Shown in pieces: positions 20,521 through 30,676 of a stretch of DNA of 64,000 nucleotides. Location of the stretch: the NCBI GenBank assembly GCA_902590695.1, contig CACIXR010000004.1:62001-126000 (forward strand), read 5' to 3'. The stretch is from an uncultured Alphaproteobacteria bacterium (GTDB lineage Bacteria > Pseudomonadota > Alphaproteobacteria > HIMB59 > GCA-002718135). How positions within the stretch are numbered: position 1 is the first letter of the stretch; the number at the start of each line of letters is the position of its first letter. Both the position numbers and the translations under genes were made by a program. The notes below the pieces were generated by a model. That model saw nothing but the letters and a program-made list of their open reading frames with translations. It made no database searches and was not told the origin of the DNA.

Positions 20521-21479
20521 TGAGAAATAATAAAAAAATAATTAATAGTGCAAATAGAGCTTTAGCAAGAGAATTAAGTAGTATAAAAAATTTAAAATCT
20601 ACGTTTAATAGTAATTTTTGCAATGCAGTAAATTTGATATTTAATACAAAAGGTAAGGTTGTAATTACTGGGGTTGGTAAGAGTGCGCACATAGGTAATA
20701 AGATATCAGCAACTCTCACATCAACCGGGACACCTTCTTATTTCGTGCATGCAACAGAAGCGAGTCACGGTGATTTAGGAAGTATAAAAAAAGATGATTG
20801 CGTAATAGCAATTTCTAACTCGGGTGAAACATCAGAGCTAAAAAATATAATTCAATTCACTAAGAGATTTAACATCAAACTTATTAGCATAACAAGTAAC
20901 TCTAAGAGTATACTTCATAAGAATGCTGCTGTTGGTATTTTATATAAAAAACCAATTGAAGCTTGTCCTCTAAATCTAGCACCCACAAGTTCAACTTCAA
21001 TGTCTATGATCATAGGAGACTGTATAGCAATTGCATTATTAGAATTAAGAGGTTTTAAAAGTAATGAATTTAAAAGACTTCATCCTGGAGGTAATCTTGG
21101 TAAAGATTTAAAAAATTTAAGTGAAGTTATGCATACGAAGAAAGAATTACCTCTAGCAAAATTAGGGGAAAAAATGTCAAAAGCTTTAATTACTATGACC
21201 AAGAAAAGTTTTGGTTGTATTGGCGTAATTAACAGAAATGAACAAATTGTTGGAATAATCACTGATGGTGATTTGAGAAGAAAATTAAATTCAAAATTTT
21301 TTGAAAAAAAGGCCTCTGAAATAATGACAAAAAATCCAACTTTAGCCAGTAAAAATATGTTAGTTGGAGAAGCAATAAATCTTATGAATACAAAAAAAAT
21401 AACTAGTTTGTTTATTTGTGATAAAAAAAAACCGCTAGGAATAGTTCATATTCATGATTTATTAAGATTGACGAGTTAA
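20520..21479 (+). CDS. kdsD: D-arabinose 5-phosphate isomerase (KpsF/GutQ family)
   Basis: 319 residues: an N-terminal SIS domain (GVGKSAHIGNKISATL at about 45-60, AISNSGETSEL at about 97-107) followed by two CBS domains (from about 200). The enzyme makes arabinose 5-phosphate, the precursor of Kdo in the LPS inner core. This fits its place directly upstream of lptC-lptA-lptB, which move LPS to the outer membrane. Confidence 0.94.
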   Translation: MRNNKKIINSANRALARELSSIKNLKSTFNSNFCNAVNLIFNTKGKVVITGVGKSAHIGNKISATLTSTGTPSYFVHATEASHGDLGSIKKDDCVIAISNSGETSELKNIIQFTKRFNIKLISITSNSKSILHKNAAVGILYKKPIEACPLNLAPTSSTSMSMIIGDCIAIALLELRGFKSNEFKRLHPGGNLGKDLKNLSEVMHTKKELPLAKLGEKMSKALITMTKKSFGCIGVINRNEQIVGIITDGDLRRKLNSKFFEKKASEIMTKNPTLASKNMLVGEAINLMNTKKITSLFICDKKKPLGIVHIHDLLRLTS

Positions 21480-21480
21480 T

Positions 21481-21930
21481 TTGAATTTTTTTTTACACAT
21501 AAATAGAAAGTTGGTAATTTTTTTTGGACTCATAGTTTTCTTTTTATTTATTACATTAATATTTTTAAAGCAAATTAATCAAACTAATAATGAGGTAAAA
21601 AATTTTAAGACTAATTTTTCTAATGCAGATATATCACAACCAAAGTTTTCTATTAATAATAAGTCAAAAAAAATTCATATAACAGCAAAAGAGGGTAATT
21701 TTTTAAATAAAGATGAAATCTTACTAAAAGAAAATGTTAAATTTAAATCAAATGACTTCAGTATTGAAACTGAAAAAGTAATTTTCAATAGAAGTGAACA
21801 AACGGCACAAAGTAAAACTAAATCTTTATTCACATCAAAAAATACTAAAATTTATTCAGATGGATTTGATATACATGATAAAGGAAACAAAATCATTTTT
21901 TATGGTAAATCTTTTGTAGTTTTAAAATGA
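21481..21930 (+). CDS. lptC: LPS export protein LptC
   Basis: 149 residues. One N-terminal membrane helix (about 10-30) anchors a periplasmic beta-jellyroll that relays LPS from LptBFG to LptA. The start is TTG one base after the kdsD stop; no in-frame ATG occurs before the membrane helix, so TTG is the only reasonable start. Identification rests on topology, size and its place before lptA and lptB as much as on sequence, since LptC diverges strongly. It overlaps lptA by four bases (ATGA). Confidence 0.82.
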   Translation: MNFFLHINRKLVIFFGLIVFFLFITLIFLKQINQTNNEVKNFKTNFSNADISQPKFSINNKSKKIHITAKEGNFLNKDEILLKENVKFKSNDFSIETEKVIFNRSEQTAQSKTKSLFTSKNTKIYSDGFDIHDKGNKIIFYGKSFVVLK

Positions 21931-22688
21931 ATTTAATACTAAAAATAATATTAACTCTCTTTTTGACATTAGAGGTTTTTGCACGAGAAGATGGAGAGAC
22001 CGAAATAACTACAGAAGATGGTATAGAAGTTTTTCAGAATGAAAAATTCTATCTGTTAAAAAAAAATGTTAAAATCGAATCAGATGCATTTAATTTAAAT
22101 GCTGATGATGTAAAAATTAATTTCGATCAGAATCTCTACGACATAACTGAAATTAATGCAAAAGGTAATGTAAATTTTTATTCTGATGAGTATAATTTGA
22201 AAGGTAAAGGAGAAAAATTAAAGTTTGAAGTCCCAATAGAAAAGTTAAAAGTGGTAGGTCTAAACTCAGAACTTTTTACTGAAAATATTCAAATGTTTTC
22301 AGATGGTTTTATAGAAGTAGACAATCTTAAAGGAGATTTTTCTTTAAATGGTAATAATTCTAAGTTGAGAAATGAAAATATATTTATAGAAGCAAATGAA
22401 ATCGATGGTGTTTTCTTAAACGGTGTTAATGCAATGCAAATAACCTTACTTAGAGTTTCAGATGAAAAAATATCCTATGTTAAAAATAATGATACAGAAA
22501 TGTTCGCAAAAAAAATAAACTTTGATAATGATATATCAATTATTGAGTTGATAGATAATGTTACTATTATTCGTAATGGAGAAAAAATAACTGGAGATTA
22601 TGGAACTCTTGATACTAAAAATAATTCATATAAAATCAAATCTAAAGATCAAACTAAGGTCAAAGCAATAATTCAAGATAATGAGTAA
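21927..22688 (+). CDS. lptA: LPS transport periplasmic protein LptA (OstA-like)
   Basis: 253 residues, with a signal peptide of about 19 residues (hydrophobic core ILKIILTLFLTLEVFA, cleavage after Ala). The mature part is a repeating beta-strand OstA fold with ENEKFY-, NADDVKI- and G-N-V-type repeats that polymerise into the periplasmic bridge for LPS. Longer than E. coli LptA (185), as is common in Alphaproteobacteria. It lies between lptC and lptB with short overlaps, so the transport module is co-expressed. Confidence 0.88.
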   Translation: MNLILKIILTLFLTLEVFAREDGETEITTEDGIEVFQNEKFYLLKKNVKIESDAFNLNADDVKINFDQNLYDITEINAKGNVNFYSDEYNLKGKGEKLKFEVPIEKLKVVGLNSELFTENIQMFSDGFIEVDNLKGDFSLNGNNSKLRNENIFIEANEIDGVFLNGVNAMQITLLRVSDEKISYVKNNDTEMFAKKINFDNDISIIELIDNVTIIRNGEKITGDYGTLDTKNNSYKIKSKDQTKVKAIIQDNE

Positions 22689-23424
22689 ATTTAAAATTTT
22701 AGATAATGGATTAATTATTAATAAAATTTCTAAAACATACGGCAATAAGAAAGTTGTTAGAGATATAACCATATCAATTAATAGAAGAGAGGTCGTGGGT
22801 TTGTTAGGCCCAAACGGTGCTGGTAAGACAACAACTTTTTATATAATCGTAGGTTTAATTAAGCCGGATAGCGGATCTATCATATTAGATAAACTTGATG
22901 TTTCAAATCTCCCAATTTATTTAAGGGGAAAATTAGGAATTAGTTACTTGCCTCAGGAAGCATCAATTTTTAGAGGAATGAATGTAGAGGATAATTTGTT
23001 GTCTATAATTGAAATTAAAGAAAAAGATAAAAACAAACAAAATATAATTCTTCAAAATCTTCTTAATGAATTTGATATAAATCATGTTAGAAAATCTAAA
23101 TCAGTTGTATTGTCAGGTGGGGAAAGAAGAAGATTGGAAATCGCTAGAACTCTTGCCACAAATCCTAAATATTTATTACTTGATGAACCATTAACAGGGA
23201 TTGATCCTGTGTCGATAGAAGAAATAAAAATAATTATACAAAAATTAAAAGAAAGAAATATTGGTATATTAATTACAGATCATAATGTTAGAGAAACTTT
23301 GAACATTGTAGATAAAGTTTATATAGTTAATGAAGGAGCCATATTTTATGAAGGAGATCCAATTTCAGCTGTAAATGATGAAAAAATTAAAAAATTTTAC
23401 CTAGGTTCAAATTTTAAACTGTAA
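22681..23424 (+). CDS. lptB: LPS export ABC transporter ATPase LptB
   Basis: Cytoplasmic ATPase that drives LPS extraction with LptF and LptG (not in this window). 247 residues: Walker A GPNGAGKTT, Q-loop in YLPQEASIF, signature LSGGERRRLEIARTL, Walker B LLLDEP and the switch His in ITDHNVRET. It overlaps lptA by eight bases. In most Proteobacteria lptB is followed by rpoN, hpf and ptsN; here it runs straight into aroA. Confidence 0.96.
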   Translation: MSKFKILDNGLIINKISKTYGNKKVVRDITISINRREVVGLLGPNGAGKTTTFYIIVGLIKPDSGSIILDKLDVSNLPIYLRGKLGISYLPQEASIFRGMNVEDNLLSIIEIKEKDKNKQNIILQNLLNEFDINHVRKSKSVVLSGGERRRLEIARTLATNPKYLLLDEPLTGIDPVSIEEIKIIIQKLKERNIGILITDHNVRETLNIVDKVYIVNEGAIFYEGDPISAVNDEKIKKFYLGSNFKL

Positions 23425-24723
23425 ATGATTAGTCATTTAATTTCAGAAGGTATAAATGGTGAACCTAACATACCTGGTGACAAATCAATATCCCATAGAT
23501 CTATAATAATCCCTTCAATATCAAATGGTATTTGTGAAATTAATAATATTTTAAAATCTGAAGATGTTTTGCATACTCTTAATGCACTTAAATCTATGGG
23601 TGTTAAAATAGAAGAAGATAAAAAAAAAATATTGATATATGGCAAAGGATTGAATTCATTAAAAGAAGCTACTAATGAAATTTATTTAGGCAATTCTGGA
23701 ACAAGTGCAAGATTATTAACTGGCTTATTGTCTTCTCAGAAATTTAAATCTGTTCTAACCGGTGATTCATCTTTATCTAAAAGACCTATGAAAAGAATTT
23801 CAGATCCTCTAAATAAAATGAATGCAAAAATAACTACGACAAATGGCTCTTTACCTTTAACAATAAATGGTAGTAATTTAATTGCCAGAAATATCGATTT
23901 AGAAATTCCTTCTGCACAAATTAAATCAGGTTTATTACTTGCAAGTTTAAATACAAGCGGAGAAACAACAATTACTGAAAATAAGATAACAAGAGATCAC
24001 ACAGAAATAATGTTAGAATCTTTTGGATCAAATATAAAAATGAAAAAAATTGATAATAAAAAAATAATAAAAATTGTTGGTAAAAAAGAGCTTACATCAA
24101 AAAATATTGATGTTCCAAATGATCTCTCTAGTAGTGCATTTTTTATAGTATGTGCATTAATAAATAAAAATTCACGCATAATTTTAAAAAATATAAATAA
24201 TAATCCCACGAGAAATGGTTTAATTCTAGCTCTTATGAAAATGGGGGCAAACATTCAAATATTAAATAAAAGACTAAATAATAATGAACAAGTTTGTGAT
24301 ATTGAAGTTTGCAGTTCTGAATTAAATGGATGTGATTTAGGTGAAGAATTTGCAGATTTAATGATTGATGAATACCCAATTCTTGCAATTGCTGCATCTT
24401 TCGCAAAAACACCAAGTATTTTTCGTGGATTAAAAGAATTAAGGGTTAAAGAAAGTGATAGATTAAAATTAATATTAATGAACCTAAAAAATTGTGGTGT
24501 TGAGTGTAAAGAAGAAAATGATAACCTATTTATTTATCCATCTAAAAACTATTCAGTTAAAAATAATATCATAAGAACCGATTTTGATCATAGAATAGCA
24601 ATGGCATTTTGTGTAATGGGTACAAAATTAGGACCATTAAATATAAAAGACTCAGAGTCCATAAACACAAGCTTTCCTGGATTTTTAAATGAATTAAATA
24701 AAATTGGTGGTAAAATTCTTTGA
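23425..24723 (+). CDS. aroA: 3-phosphoshikimate 1-carboxyvinyltransferase (EPSP synthase)
   Basis: Sixth step of the shikimate pathway: joins PEP and shikimate 3-phosphate. 432 residues with PGDKSISHRS at the N terminus (K and S for substrate phosphate), LGNSGTSARLLTGLL near residue 90 for PEP, SAQIKSG, and LRVKESDR and DHRIAMAF toward the C terminus. It begins directly after the lptB stop (TAA-ATG) and its TGA overlaps the cmk start. Its product supplies chorismate to the trp genes downstream. Confidence 0.95.
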   Translation: MISHLISEGINGEPNIPGDKSISHRSIIIPSISNGICEINNILKSEDVLHTLNALKSMGVKIEEDKKKILIYGKGLNSLKEATNEIYLGNSGTSARLLTGLLSSQKFKSVLTGDSSLSKRPMKRISDPLNKMNAKITTTNGSLPLTINGSNLIARNIDLEIPSAQIKSGLLLASLNTSGETTITENKITRDHTEIMLESFGSNIKMKKIDNKKIIKIVGKKELTSKNIDVPNDLSSSAFFIVCALINKNSRIILKNINNNPTRNGLILALMKMGANIQILNKRLNNNEQVCDIEVCSSELNGCDLGEEFADLMIDEYPILAIAASFAKTPSIFRGLKELRVKESDRLKLILMNLKNCGVECKEENDNLFIYPSKNYSVKNNIIRTDFDHRIAMAFCVMGTKLGPLNIKDSESINTSFPGFLNELNKIGGKIL

Positions 24724-25364
24724 AAAAAATAATTATTACTGTTGATGGTGCTGCTGCTTCAGGTAAGGAAAAAATATCGAGATACATCAGTAAAAAACTA
24801 AAATTTAAACACTTGGACTCAGGAATTCTATATAGGCAATTAGCATTTATTTTTTTAAAAAATAAAATTGATATAAAAAATATTAATGAAATTAAAAACA
24901 AAATGATGAATATAAATAAGATTTCTTTCAGAAAAACTAAGAAAATCAGGACTCAAGAAATTAGTAAAATAGCCTCAAAAATTGCCGTATACAATTATGT
25001 AAGGACTTACATAAATAAATTACAACACAGTTTTGTAAAAAATAATAAAAAATACAAAGGTTTTGTTATTGACGGAAGAGATATAGGGTCAGTTGTTTTT
25101 AAAAAAGCTGATTTAAAACTATATATAGAGGTAAAATCAGAAATTAGAGCAAAAAGAAGATATAAACAGTTGATTGATAGTGGTGAAAAGTCTATATACC
25201 CACAAATTTTGAAGGATATAAAATTGAGAGATAATAAAGATAAATCAAGAAAACATTCACCTTTAGTTGTTCCAATAGATGCACATATTATAGATAACAA
25301 CGGTACCTTTAGAAATACAACCAAGCAATTGAATAAATTAATATTTAATATTAAAAAAAGATGA
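24720..25364 (+). CDS. cmk: cytidylate kinase with an atypical P-loop
   Basis: Phosphorylates CMP and dCMP. 214 residues; DSGILYRQLAF, IDGRDIGSVVF, and the lid motif RDNKDKSRKHSPL align with the family, and the aroA-cmk-rpsA-ihfB order is the classical one. Start is TTG (24720-24722), overlapping the aroA stop. Odd: the P-loop reads DGAAASGKEKI where the family has G-x-x-x-S/A-G-K-G/S-T; Lys16 is kept but Glu17-Lys18 replace the small residue and Thr that bind phosphate and Mg. Either the enzyme tolerates this or activity is altered. Confidence 0.92.
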   Translation: MKKIIITVDGAAASGKEKISRYISKKLKFKHLDSGILYRQLAFIFLKNKIDIKNINEIKNKMMNINKISFRKTKKIRTQEISKIASKIAVYNYVRTYINKLQHSFVKNNKKYKGFVIDGRDIGSVVFKKADLKLYIEVKSEIRAKRRYKQLIDSGEKSIYPQILKDIKLRDNKDKSRKHSPLVVPIDAHIIDNNGTFRNTTKQLNKLIFNIKKR

Positions 25365-27061
25365 GTCAGCAAATATCAAACAAAATAACCAATACAGAAT
25401 ACGATTTATTAATTGCTAATTCACTAAAAAATTCTTCCGCAAAAGAAAAGACTATAACTACAGGAAAGATTATTTCTATTGAGAATGACATTGTTACAAT
25501 TGATGTTGGTCTTAAAAGTGAAGGTCGTATCCCATTAAGTGAATTTTCAAGACCTGGACAGAAATCTGAAATTGAAGTTGGAGATGAAACAGAAGTATTT
25601 ATTGAAAATGTAGATAATGCAAATGGTGAAACTCTTTTGTCTAGAGAAAAAGCAGTTAGACAAAAAGCATGGCAAAATCTTCAGATTTGCTTCAATGAGA
25701 ATAAAGTTGTTACAGGCATACCCTTTAATAGAGTTAAAGGCGGAATGAGTGTTGATTTAGACGGTGTTATTGCATTCTTACCAGGTAGTCAAATAGAGAC
25801 CAGACAAATAATAAAAGATACAAAAGAGTTGTTAAACAAGCCTCTTGAATTGATGATTTTAAAAATGGATAAATATAGAGGCAATATAGTTGTATCTCGA
25901 AAAGCAATAACTGAAAATGAACTTAAAGAACAAAGAGCAGAACTTTTAAATAATATTAAAGAAGGATCAATTATTGAAGGAAAAGTTAAAAATATAACAG
26001 AGTATGGAGCATTTATTGATCTGGGAGGTATAGATGGATTAGTTCATGTAACAGATATATCATGGACTAAAATAAACAACCCTTCAGATATCCTCGAGCT
26101 TAACTCGACTATAAAAGTTAAAGTATTAAAATTTGATGAGGAGCTATCCAGACTAAGTTTAGGTATAAAACAATTGACAGAAAATCCCTGGGATACCGTA
26201 AATGAAAAATTTAAAATCGAAGAAAAAGTTCAGGGTAAAGTCGTTAGTATGAATGATAATAATGTTCACATTATAATTAAAGATAATTATGATGGAGTAA
26301 TATCTTTAAATGAACTCAGCTGGTTAAAAAAACCACCTCATCCATCGAAAATATTAAATATTAATGATGAAATTGAAGTTTTAGTTATGGAAATTGATTA
26401 TGATAAGAAAAGGATAAATTGTAGTTATAAAAAAATGAAAGATAACCCATGGAATAAATTAAAAGAAAATTTTAATATTAATGATGTCTTTGAAACAGAA
26501 ATAATGAATGTTGTAGATTTTGGAATTTTTGTAAAAGTAATAGATGAAATAGACGGTATGGTTCATATTTCTGATCTAAGTTGGGATGAAAAAGAGTGTG
26601 AGACAATTATTAAAAACTTTAAAAAAGGTGATAAACTAAAAGTAAAGGTTCTTGATATTAATGCAGACAAAGAGAGAATTAGTTTAGGAGTTAAACATCT
26701 TAATAATGATCCAGTTCAAGAATTTATAGTGACTCATCCTTTAAATTCAAATGTTACTGGTAAAATCATTGAAATTGATGAAAAGGGTCTTAAAATTGAA
26801 CTAGATAGTGAAAATAAGATTTTTGGTTATATTAAAAAATCAAATCTTTCAAATGACAAAAATGAAAACAGAACAGATAGATTTGCATTAGGTGAGAATA
26901 TTGACTCAATGATAATATCTATAGATTCAAAAAATAGAAGTCTTAATCTTTCTATCAAACAATTAGAGATTAAAGATGAAAAAGAAGCATTAAGTAAATA
27001 TGGATCAAGTGCATCTGGTGCTTCCTTGGGTGATATCCTAGGTTCTGTTTTAAAAAAATAG
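25361..27061 (+). CDS. rpsA: 30S ribosomal protein S1
   Basis: 566 residues with six successive S1 (OB-fold) RNA-binding domains; typical spots are GIISIENDIVTIDVGLKSEG (first), KNITEYGAFIDLGGIDGLVH (third) and VVDFGIFVKVIDEIDGMVHI (fifth). S1 brings mRNA to the ribosome, which matters in a genome where many genes lack strong Shine-Dalgarno sites. It overlaps cmk by four bases and lies five bases before ihfB. Confidence 0.97.
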   Translation: MSQQISNKITNTEYDLLIANSLKNSSAKEKTITTGKIISIENDIVTIDVGLKSEGRIPLSEFSRPGQKSEIEVGDETEVFIENVDNANGETLLSREKAVRQKAWQNLQICFNENKVVTGIPFNRVKGGMSVDLDGVIAFLPGSQIETRQIIKDTKELLNKPLELMILKMDKYRGNIVVSRKAITENELKEQRAELLNNIKEGSIIEGKVKNITEYGAFIDLGGIDGLVHVTDISWTKINNPSDILELNSTIKVKVLKFDEELSRLSLGIKQLTENPWDTVNEKFKIEEKVQGKVVSMNDNNVHIIIKDNYDGVISLNELSWLKKPPHPSKILNINDEIEVLVMEIDYDKKRINCSYKKMKDNPWNKLKENFNINDVFETEIMNVVDFGIFVKVIDEIDGMVHISDLSWDEKECETIIKNFKKGDKLKVKVLDINADKERISLGVKHLNNDPVQEFIVTHPLNSNVTGKIIEIDEKGLKIELDSENKIFGYIKKSNLSNDKNENRTDRFALGENIDSMIISIDSKNRSLNLSIKQLEIKDEKEALSKYGSSASGASLGDILGSVLKK

Positions 27062-27066
27062 GATTA

Positions 27067-27360
27067 ATGTTAAAATCAGAAATCCTTGAAAAACTAGGTA
27101 ATAAATATAGCATTTTAGGTGCTGAAGACATTGAGCTTCTGTTTAATATTTTTATAAAAAAAATATCTAGTTCATTAAAAAATGGGCATAATATCGAAAT
27201 AAGAGGTTTCGGAACAATAAGTAGAAAAATCAATAAAGAAAAATTTGTTAGAAATCCTAAAACTAATGAAAAACTATTTAAAAATCAAAGTTATAAGTTG
27301 CACTTTAAAATAGGGAAACTTCTTCATAAAAAAATTAATATTAATAATCACTCAAATTAA
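27067..27360 (+). CDS. ihfB: integration host factor beta subunit (HU/IHF family)
   Basis: 97-residue DNA-bending protein. GFGTISRKIN and the DNA-intercalating arm VRNPKTNEKLF (Pro conserved) are characteristic. The position directly behind rpsA identifies it as the IHF beta chain (ihfB/himD) rather than HU. It partners with IHF alpha, which is often encoded elsewhere, and bends DNA for replication, recombination and transcription. Confidence 0.92.
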   Translation: MLKSEILEKLGNKYSILGAEDIELLFNIFIKKISSSLKNGHNIEIRGFGTISRKINKEKFVRNPKTNEKLFKNQSYKLHFKIGKLLHKKININNHSN

Positions 27361-27365
27361 TATCA

Positions 27366-28049
27366 ATGTTTAATAAAAGAATAATTGTTGCTTTAGATAG
27401 TAATGATATTAACAAAACAATCAAATTAGTAAAAACATTAAGGAAAGATGTTTATGCTTTTAAAATTGGTTATGAATTTTTTTTTAATTTTGGATTAAAA
27501 GGTTACAAAAAAATTTATTCAATCTGTCCTAAGATATTTCTTGATTTAAAATTGCATGATATTCCAAATACCGTTAAGAATGGTTTAAATGCGCTTGCTA
27601 AAATTAAACCCTTATTAACAACGATACACATATCTGGTGGTGATCAAATGATGTTATCCTCTAAACCTAAAAAAAATTTCACTAAAGTATTAGGTGTCTC
27701 AGTCTTAACAAGCTTAAATTCAAAACAAACAAAGAAATATTATAATGAAAGTAATGTATCTTTACTGGTAAAAAAATTTGCAAAATTAGCAAAAAAAAAT
27801 AAATTAGATGGCGTTGTTTGTAGCCCAAAAGAAATAAAATATATTAGAAGACAAACAGGGAAAAACTTTATTATTGTAACTCCGGGTATTAGAATAAATA
27901 ATAAAATTAAAAAAGACGATCAAAAAAGGATTGAGACTCCTCGGAAAGCTATTGAAATGGGGGCGAACTATCTAGTTATAGGCAGACCAATTACGCAAGC
28001 AAAAGATCCGCTTAAAGTTTTAAAAGAAATAAATAAAACAATAAGTTAA
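27366..28049 (+). CDS. pyrF: orotidine 5'-phosphate decarboxylase
   Basis: Last step of UMP synthesis. 227 residues, a TIM barrel with the catalytic D-K-x-x-D signature in FLDLKLHDIPNTV (about 58-70), the substrate Asp/Lys at VALDSNDI and FKIGYEFF, and the phosphate-binding GRPITQAKDP near the C terminus. Five bases behind ihfB, two bases before trpF. Confidence 0.96.
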   Translation: MFNKRIIVALDSNDINKTIKLVKTLRKDVYAFKIGYEFFFNFGLKGYKKIYSICPKIFLDLKLHDIPNTVKNGLNALAKIKPLLTTIHISGGDQMMLSSKPKKNFTKVLGVSVLTSLNSKQTKKYYNESNVSLLVKKFAKLAKKNKLDGVVCSPKEIKYIRRQTGKNFIIVTPGIRINNKIKKDDQKRIETPRKAIEMGANYLVIGRPITQAKDPLKVLKEINKTIS

Positions 28050-28051
28050 AA

Positions 28052-28681
28052 ATGCTCATCAAAATTTGTGGAATACAAAATGAAGATACACTATTATGCT
28101 GTGAAAAAAATAGTATTAGTTTCTTTGGAATGATTTTTTATCCAAAAAGTCCGAGGAATATATCCTTAGAAAATGCTAGTTTGCTACAAAAAAAATCTAA
28201 ACTTTTAAATATTAAAGGTGTTGGTGTTTTTGTAAACAAAAATATTAATGAGTTAGAGGAGATAATAAATAATCTAAAATTAAGCTTTATACAATTACAT
28301 GGGTCAGAAGATGAGGCTTATCTTAAAACATTAAAAAAAAATAATGTGAAAATAATTAAATCAATCTCAATTAGTAACGAAGATGATTTTAAAGAGATTT
28401 ATAAATACAAAAGTGCAGATTATTTTTTGTTTGATTATAAACCATTAAAAGGTGAATTACCTGGGGGAAATTCCAAAAGATTTGATTGGAATTTATTAAA
28501 AAATCTACAAACTGACAAACCGTGGTTTTTATCTGGAGGTATTAATATTAATAATATACCGGAAATTCTTCACGATATAAATCCGTTTGGCATAGATTTG
28601 TCGTCTGGAGTGGAAAAAGAGCTTGGCATTAAAGATAATGGCATTATAAATAATTTTATCAGGAAGTTAAAAAATGCTTAA
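28052..28681 (+). CDS. trpF: phosphoribosylanthranilate isomerase
   Basis: Third step from chorismate to tryptophan. 209 residues; the catalytic Cys is in [10 protein letters not shown] (Cys7), followed by [16 protein letters not shown], the general acid Asp in [14 protein letters not shown] and SSGVEKELG for phosphate. trpF-trpB-trpA overlap or abut, forming a co-translated block. No leader peptide or attenuator is seen before it. Confidence 0.96.
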   Translation: MLIKICGIQNEDTLLCCEKNSISFFGMIFYPKSPRNISLENASLLQKKSKLLNIKGVGVFVNKNINELEEIINNLKLSFIQLHGSEDEAYLKTLKKNNVKIIKSISISNEDDFKEIYKYKSADYFLFDYKPLKGELPGGNSKRFDWNLLKNLQTDKPWFLSGGININNIPEILHDINPFGIDLSSGVEKELGIKDNGIINNFIRKLKNA

Positions 28682-29882
28682 GAATACATATAAAAGTTAC
28701 CCAAATGAAAAAGGGTATTTTGGCCAGTTTGGTGGCAGATACGTTTCTGAAACATTAATGCCATTAATTATTGAAGTAGAAAAGGAATACGAGAAAATAA
28801 AAAATGATAAAAATTTTTTAAATGAATTTAATCATTATTTAAAAACCTATGTTGGGAGACCAAGTCCATTATTTTTTGCAGAAAGAATTACTAATAATCT
28901 TGATGGTGCAAAAATTTATTTCAAAAGAGATGAACTAAATCATACAGGTGCGCACAAAATTAATAATTGTATGGGGCAAATTCTTTTAGCAAAAAAAATG
29001 GGTAAATCTAGAATTATAGCCGAGACGGGAGCTGGTCAACACGGTGTAGCTACAGCTACTGTATGTGCTCTATTTGGTTTGCCCTGTGTAGTTTATATGG
29101 GAGAAAAAGATATTGAAAGACAATCTCCAAATGTTTTTAGAATGAAATTGCTTGGTGCTGAAATACGATCAGTTTCAACTGGTTCTAAATCACTTAAAGA
29201 TGCAATGAATGAAGCTTTAAGAGATTGGGTAACAAATGTTAAAGATACTTTTTATATAATAGGTACAGCAGCAGGACCACATCCATATCCAGCAATGGTA
29301 AGAGATTTTCAATCTGTAATAGGTAAGGAAGTTAGGGAGCAACTTGAAGAGATAGAAGGAAAATCACCGGATTTATTAATAGCCTGTATTGGAGGTGGGT
29401 CAAATGCCTTAGGACTCTTCCATGAATTTTTAGATGATTCAAATGTTGAAATGATTGCTGTAGAAGCAGCTGGACATGGTATTAATACAGATAAGCATGC
29501 AGCAAGTTTAACTGGAGGAAAACCTGGTGTATTACACGGCAATAAAACATATTTATTACAATCGAGCACTGGGCAAATTCAGGAGGCTCATTCAATTTCG
29601 GCTGGTTTAGATTATCCCGGTATTGGTCCAGAGCATTCATTTTTATTTGAAGAAAAAAGAGTGACATATATGTCAGCAACAGACAAAGAAGCTTTAGAAG
29701 CTTTTCAATATTGTTGCAAATTAGAAGGTATAATACCAGCTTTAGAACCATCTCATGCATTGGCTGTATTAAAGAAAATAGCAAAAAACTATAGTAAAGA
29801 TAAAATTATTGTTATGAATATGTGTGGTAGAGGAGATAAAGATATTTTTACTATTGCTGATGAACTAAAAATAAAAATTTAA
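28674..29882 (+). CDS. trpB: tryptophan synthase beta chain
   Basis: PLP enzyme that joins indole and serine. 402 residues, with the cofactor lysine K95 in [21 protein letters not shown] after it, the phosphate clamp [10 protein letters not shown], and the C-terminal SHALA segment. It overlaps trpF by eight bases and trpA by one, keeping the alpha and beta chains in step for indole channelling. Confidence 0.98.
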   Translation: MLKNTYKSYPNEKGYFGQFGGRYVSETLMPLIIEVEKEYEKIKNDKNFLNEFNHYLKTYVGRPSPLFFAERITNNLDGAKIYFKRDELNHTGAHKINNCMGQILLAKKMGKSRIIAETGAGQHGVATATVCALFGLPCVVYMGEKDIERQSPNVFRMKLLGAEIRSVSTGSKSLKDAMNEALRDWVTNVKDTFYIIGTAAGPHPYPAMVRDFQSVIGKEVREQLEEIEGKSPDLLIACIGGGSNALGLFHEFLDDSNVEMIAVEAAGHGINTDKHAASLTGGKPGVLHGNKTYLLQSSTGQIQEAHSISAGLDYPGIGPEHSFLFEEKRVTYMSATDKEALEAFQYCCKLEGIIPALEPSHALAVLKKIAKNYSKDKIIVMNMCGRGDKDIFTIADELKIKI

Positions 29883-30676
29883 TGACTAATTTAATTAGTC
29901 AGGCTTTTAAAAATAAAGAGAAGAAATTAGTAACATTTGTTACTGGAGGTGACCCGGATTTCGAGACAAGTTTACAAATAATTAAGACAATAATTAATAA
30001 TGGGGTTGATATTATAGAAATTGGAATGCCTTTTTCTGATCCAATGGCTGATGGTCCAACAATTCAGCTATCAAGTAATAGAGCAATAAGTAAAGGAATT
30101 GATTTAGAAAATATTTTCTCTTTGGCCAAAGAAGCAAAGAAAATAAAAAATAATTTGCCTATTATTCTAATGGGTTACTACAACTTGATTCTCTATTTTG
30201 GAATTGAGAAATTTGTTAAAAAATGCAAAGAAAATGGGGTTGATGGTTTGATTATTGTTGACCTACAGCCTGAAGAAGATGAAGATTTGATTAATGAATT
30301 AAAAATTAACAAGATTGATCTGATTAGATTGATTACCCCCACAACCAATGAAGAAAGATTAAAATTTATATTAAATAATGCTAGTGGTTTTTTATATTAT
30401 GTTAGTGTTATGGGAATCACAGGACAAAAGTCTGCTAATCTTACTGATCTTGAAAAATCAATAGCTTTTATCAAAAAACACACAAACTTACCTGTTGTTC
30501 CTGGATTTGGTATAAAAAACTCAATTGATGTAAAAAATATATGCAAAATAGCGGATGGCGCAGTTGTTGGCTCAAGTATAATTAAAATTATTGAAGAAAA
30601 TTTAACTAATAAAGATAAAATGTTATCTGAAATTGATAAGTTTTCAAAAGATTTGAAGAATGGAACTAAAATATGA
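29882..30676 (+). CDS. trpA: tryptophan synthase alpha chain
   Basis: Cleaves indole-3-glycerol phosphate and passes indole to TrpB. 264 residues; the catalytic Glu is in IEIGMPFSDPMADGPTIQ and the second acid in IIVDLQPEED; phosphate loops GFGIK and VVGSS are present. Its stop overlaps accD by four bases. Confidence 0.97.
   Translation: MTNLISQAFKNKEKKLVTFVTGGDPDFETSLQIIKTIINNGVDIIEIGMPFSDPMADGPTIQLSSNRAISKGIDLENIFSLAKEAKKIKNNLPIILMGYYNLILYFGIEKFVKKCKENGVDGLIIVDLQPEEDEDLINELKINKIDLIRLITPTTNEERLKFILNNASGFLYYVSVMGITGQKSANLTDLEKSIAFIKKHTNLPVVPGFGIKNSIDVKNICKIADGAVVGSSIIKIIEENLTNKDKMLSEIDKFSKDLKNGTKI

Noticed and set aside
28040-28060. Trp attenuator or leader peptide before trpF
   Set aside because: pyrF ends two bases before trpF; there is no room and no Trp-rich short frame.
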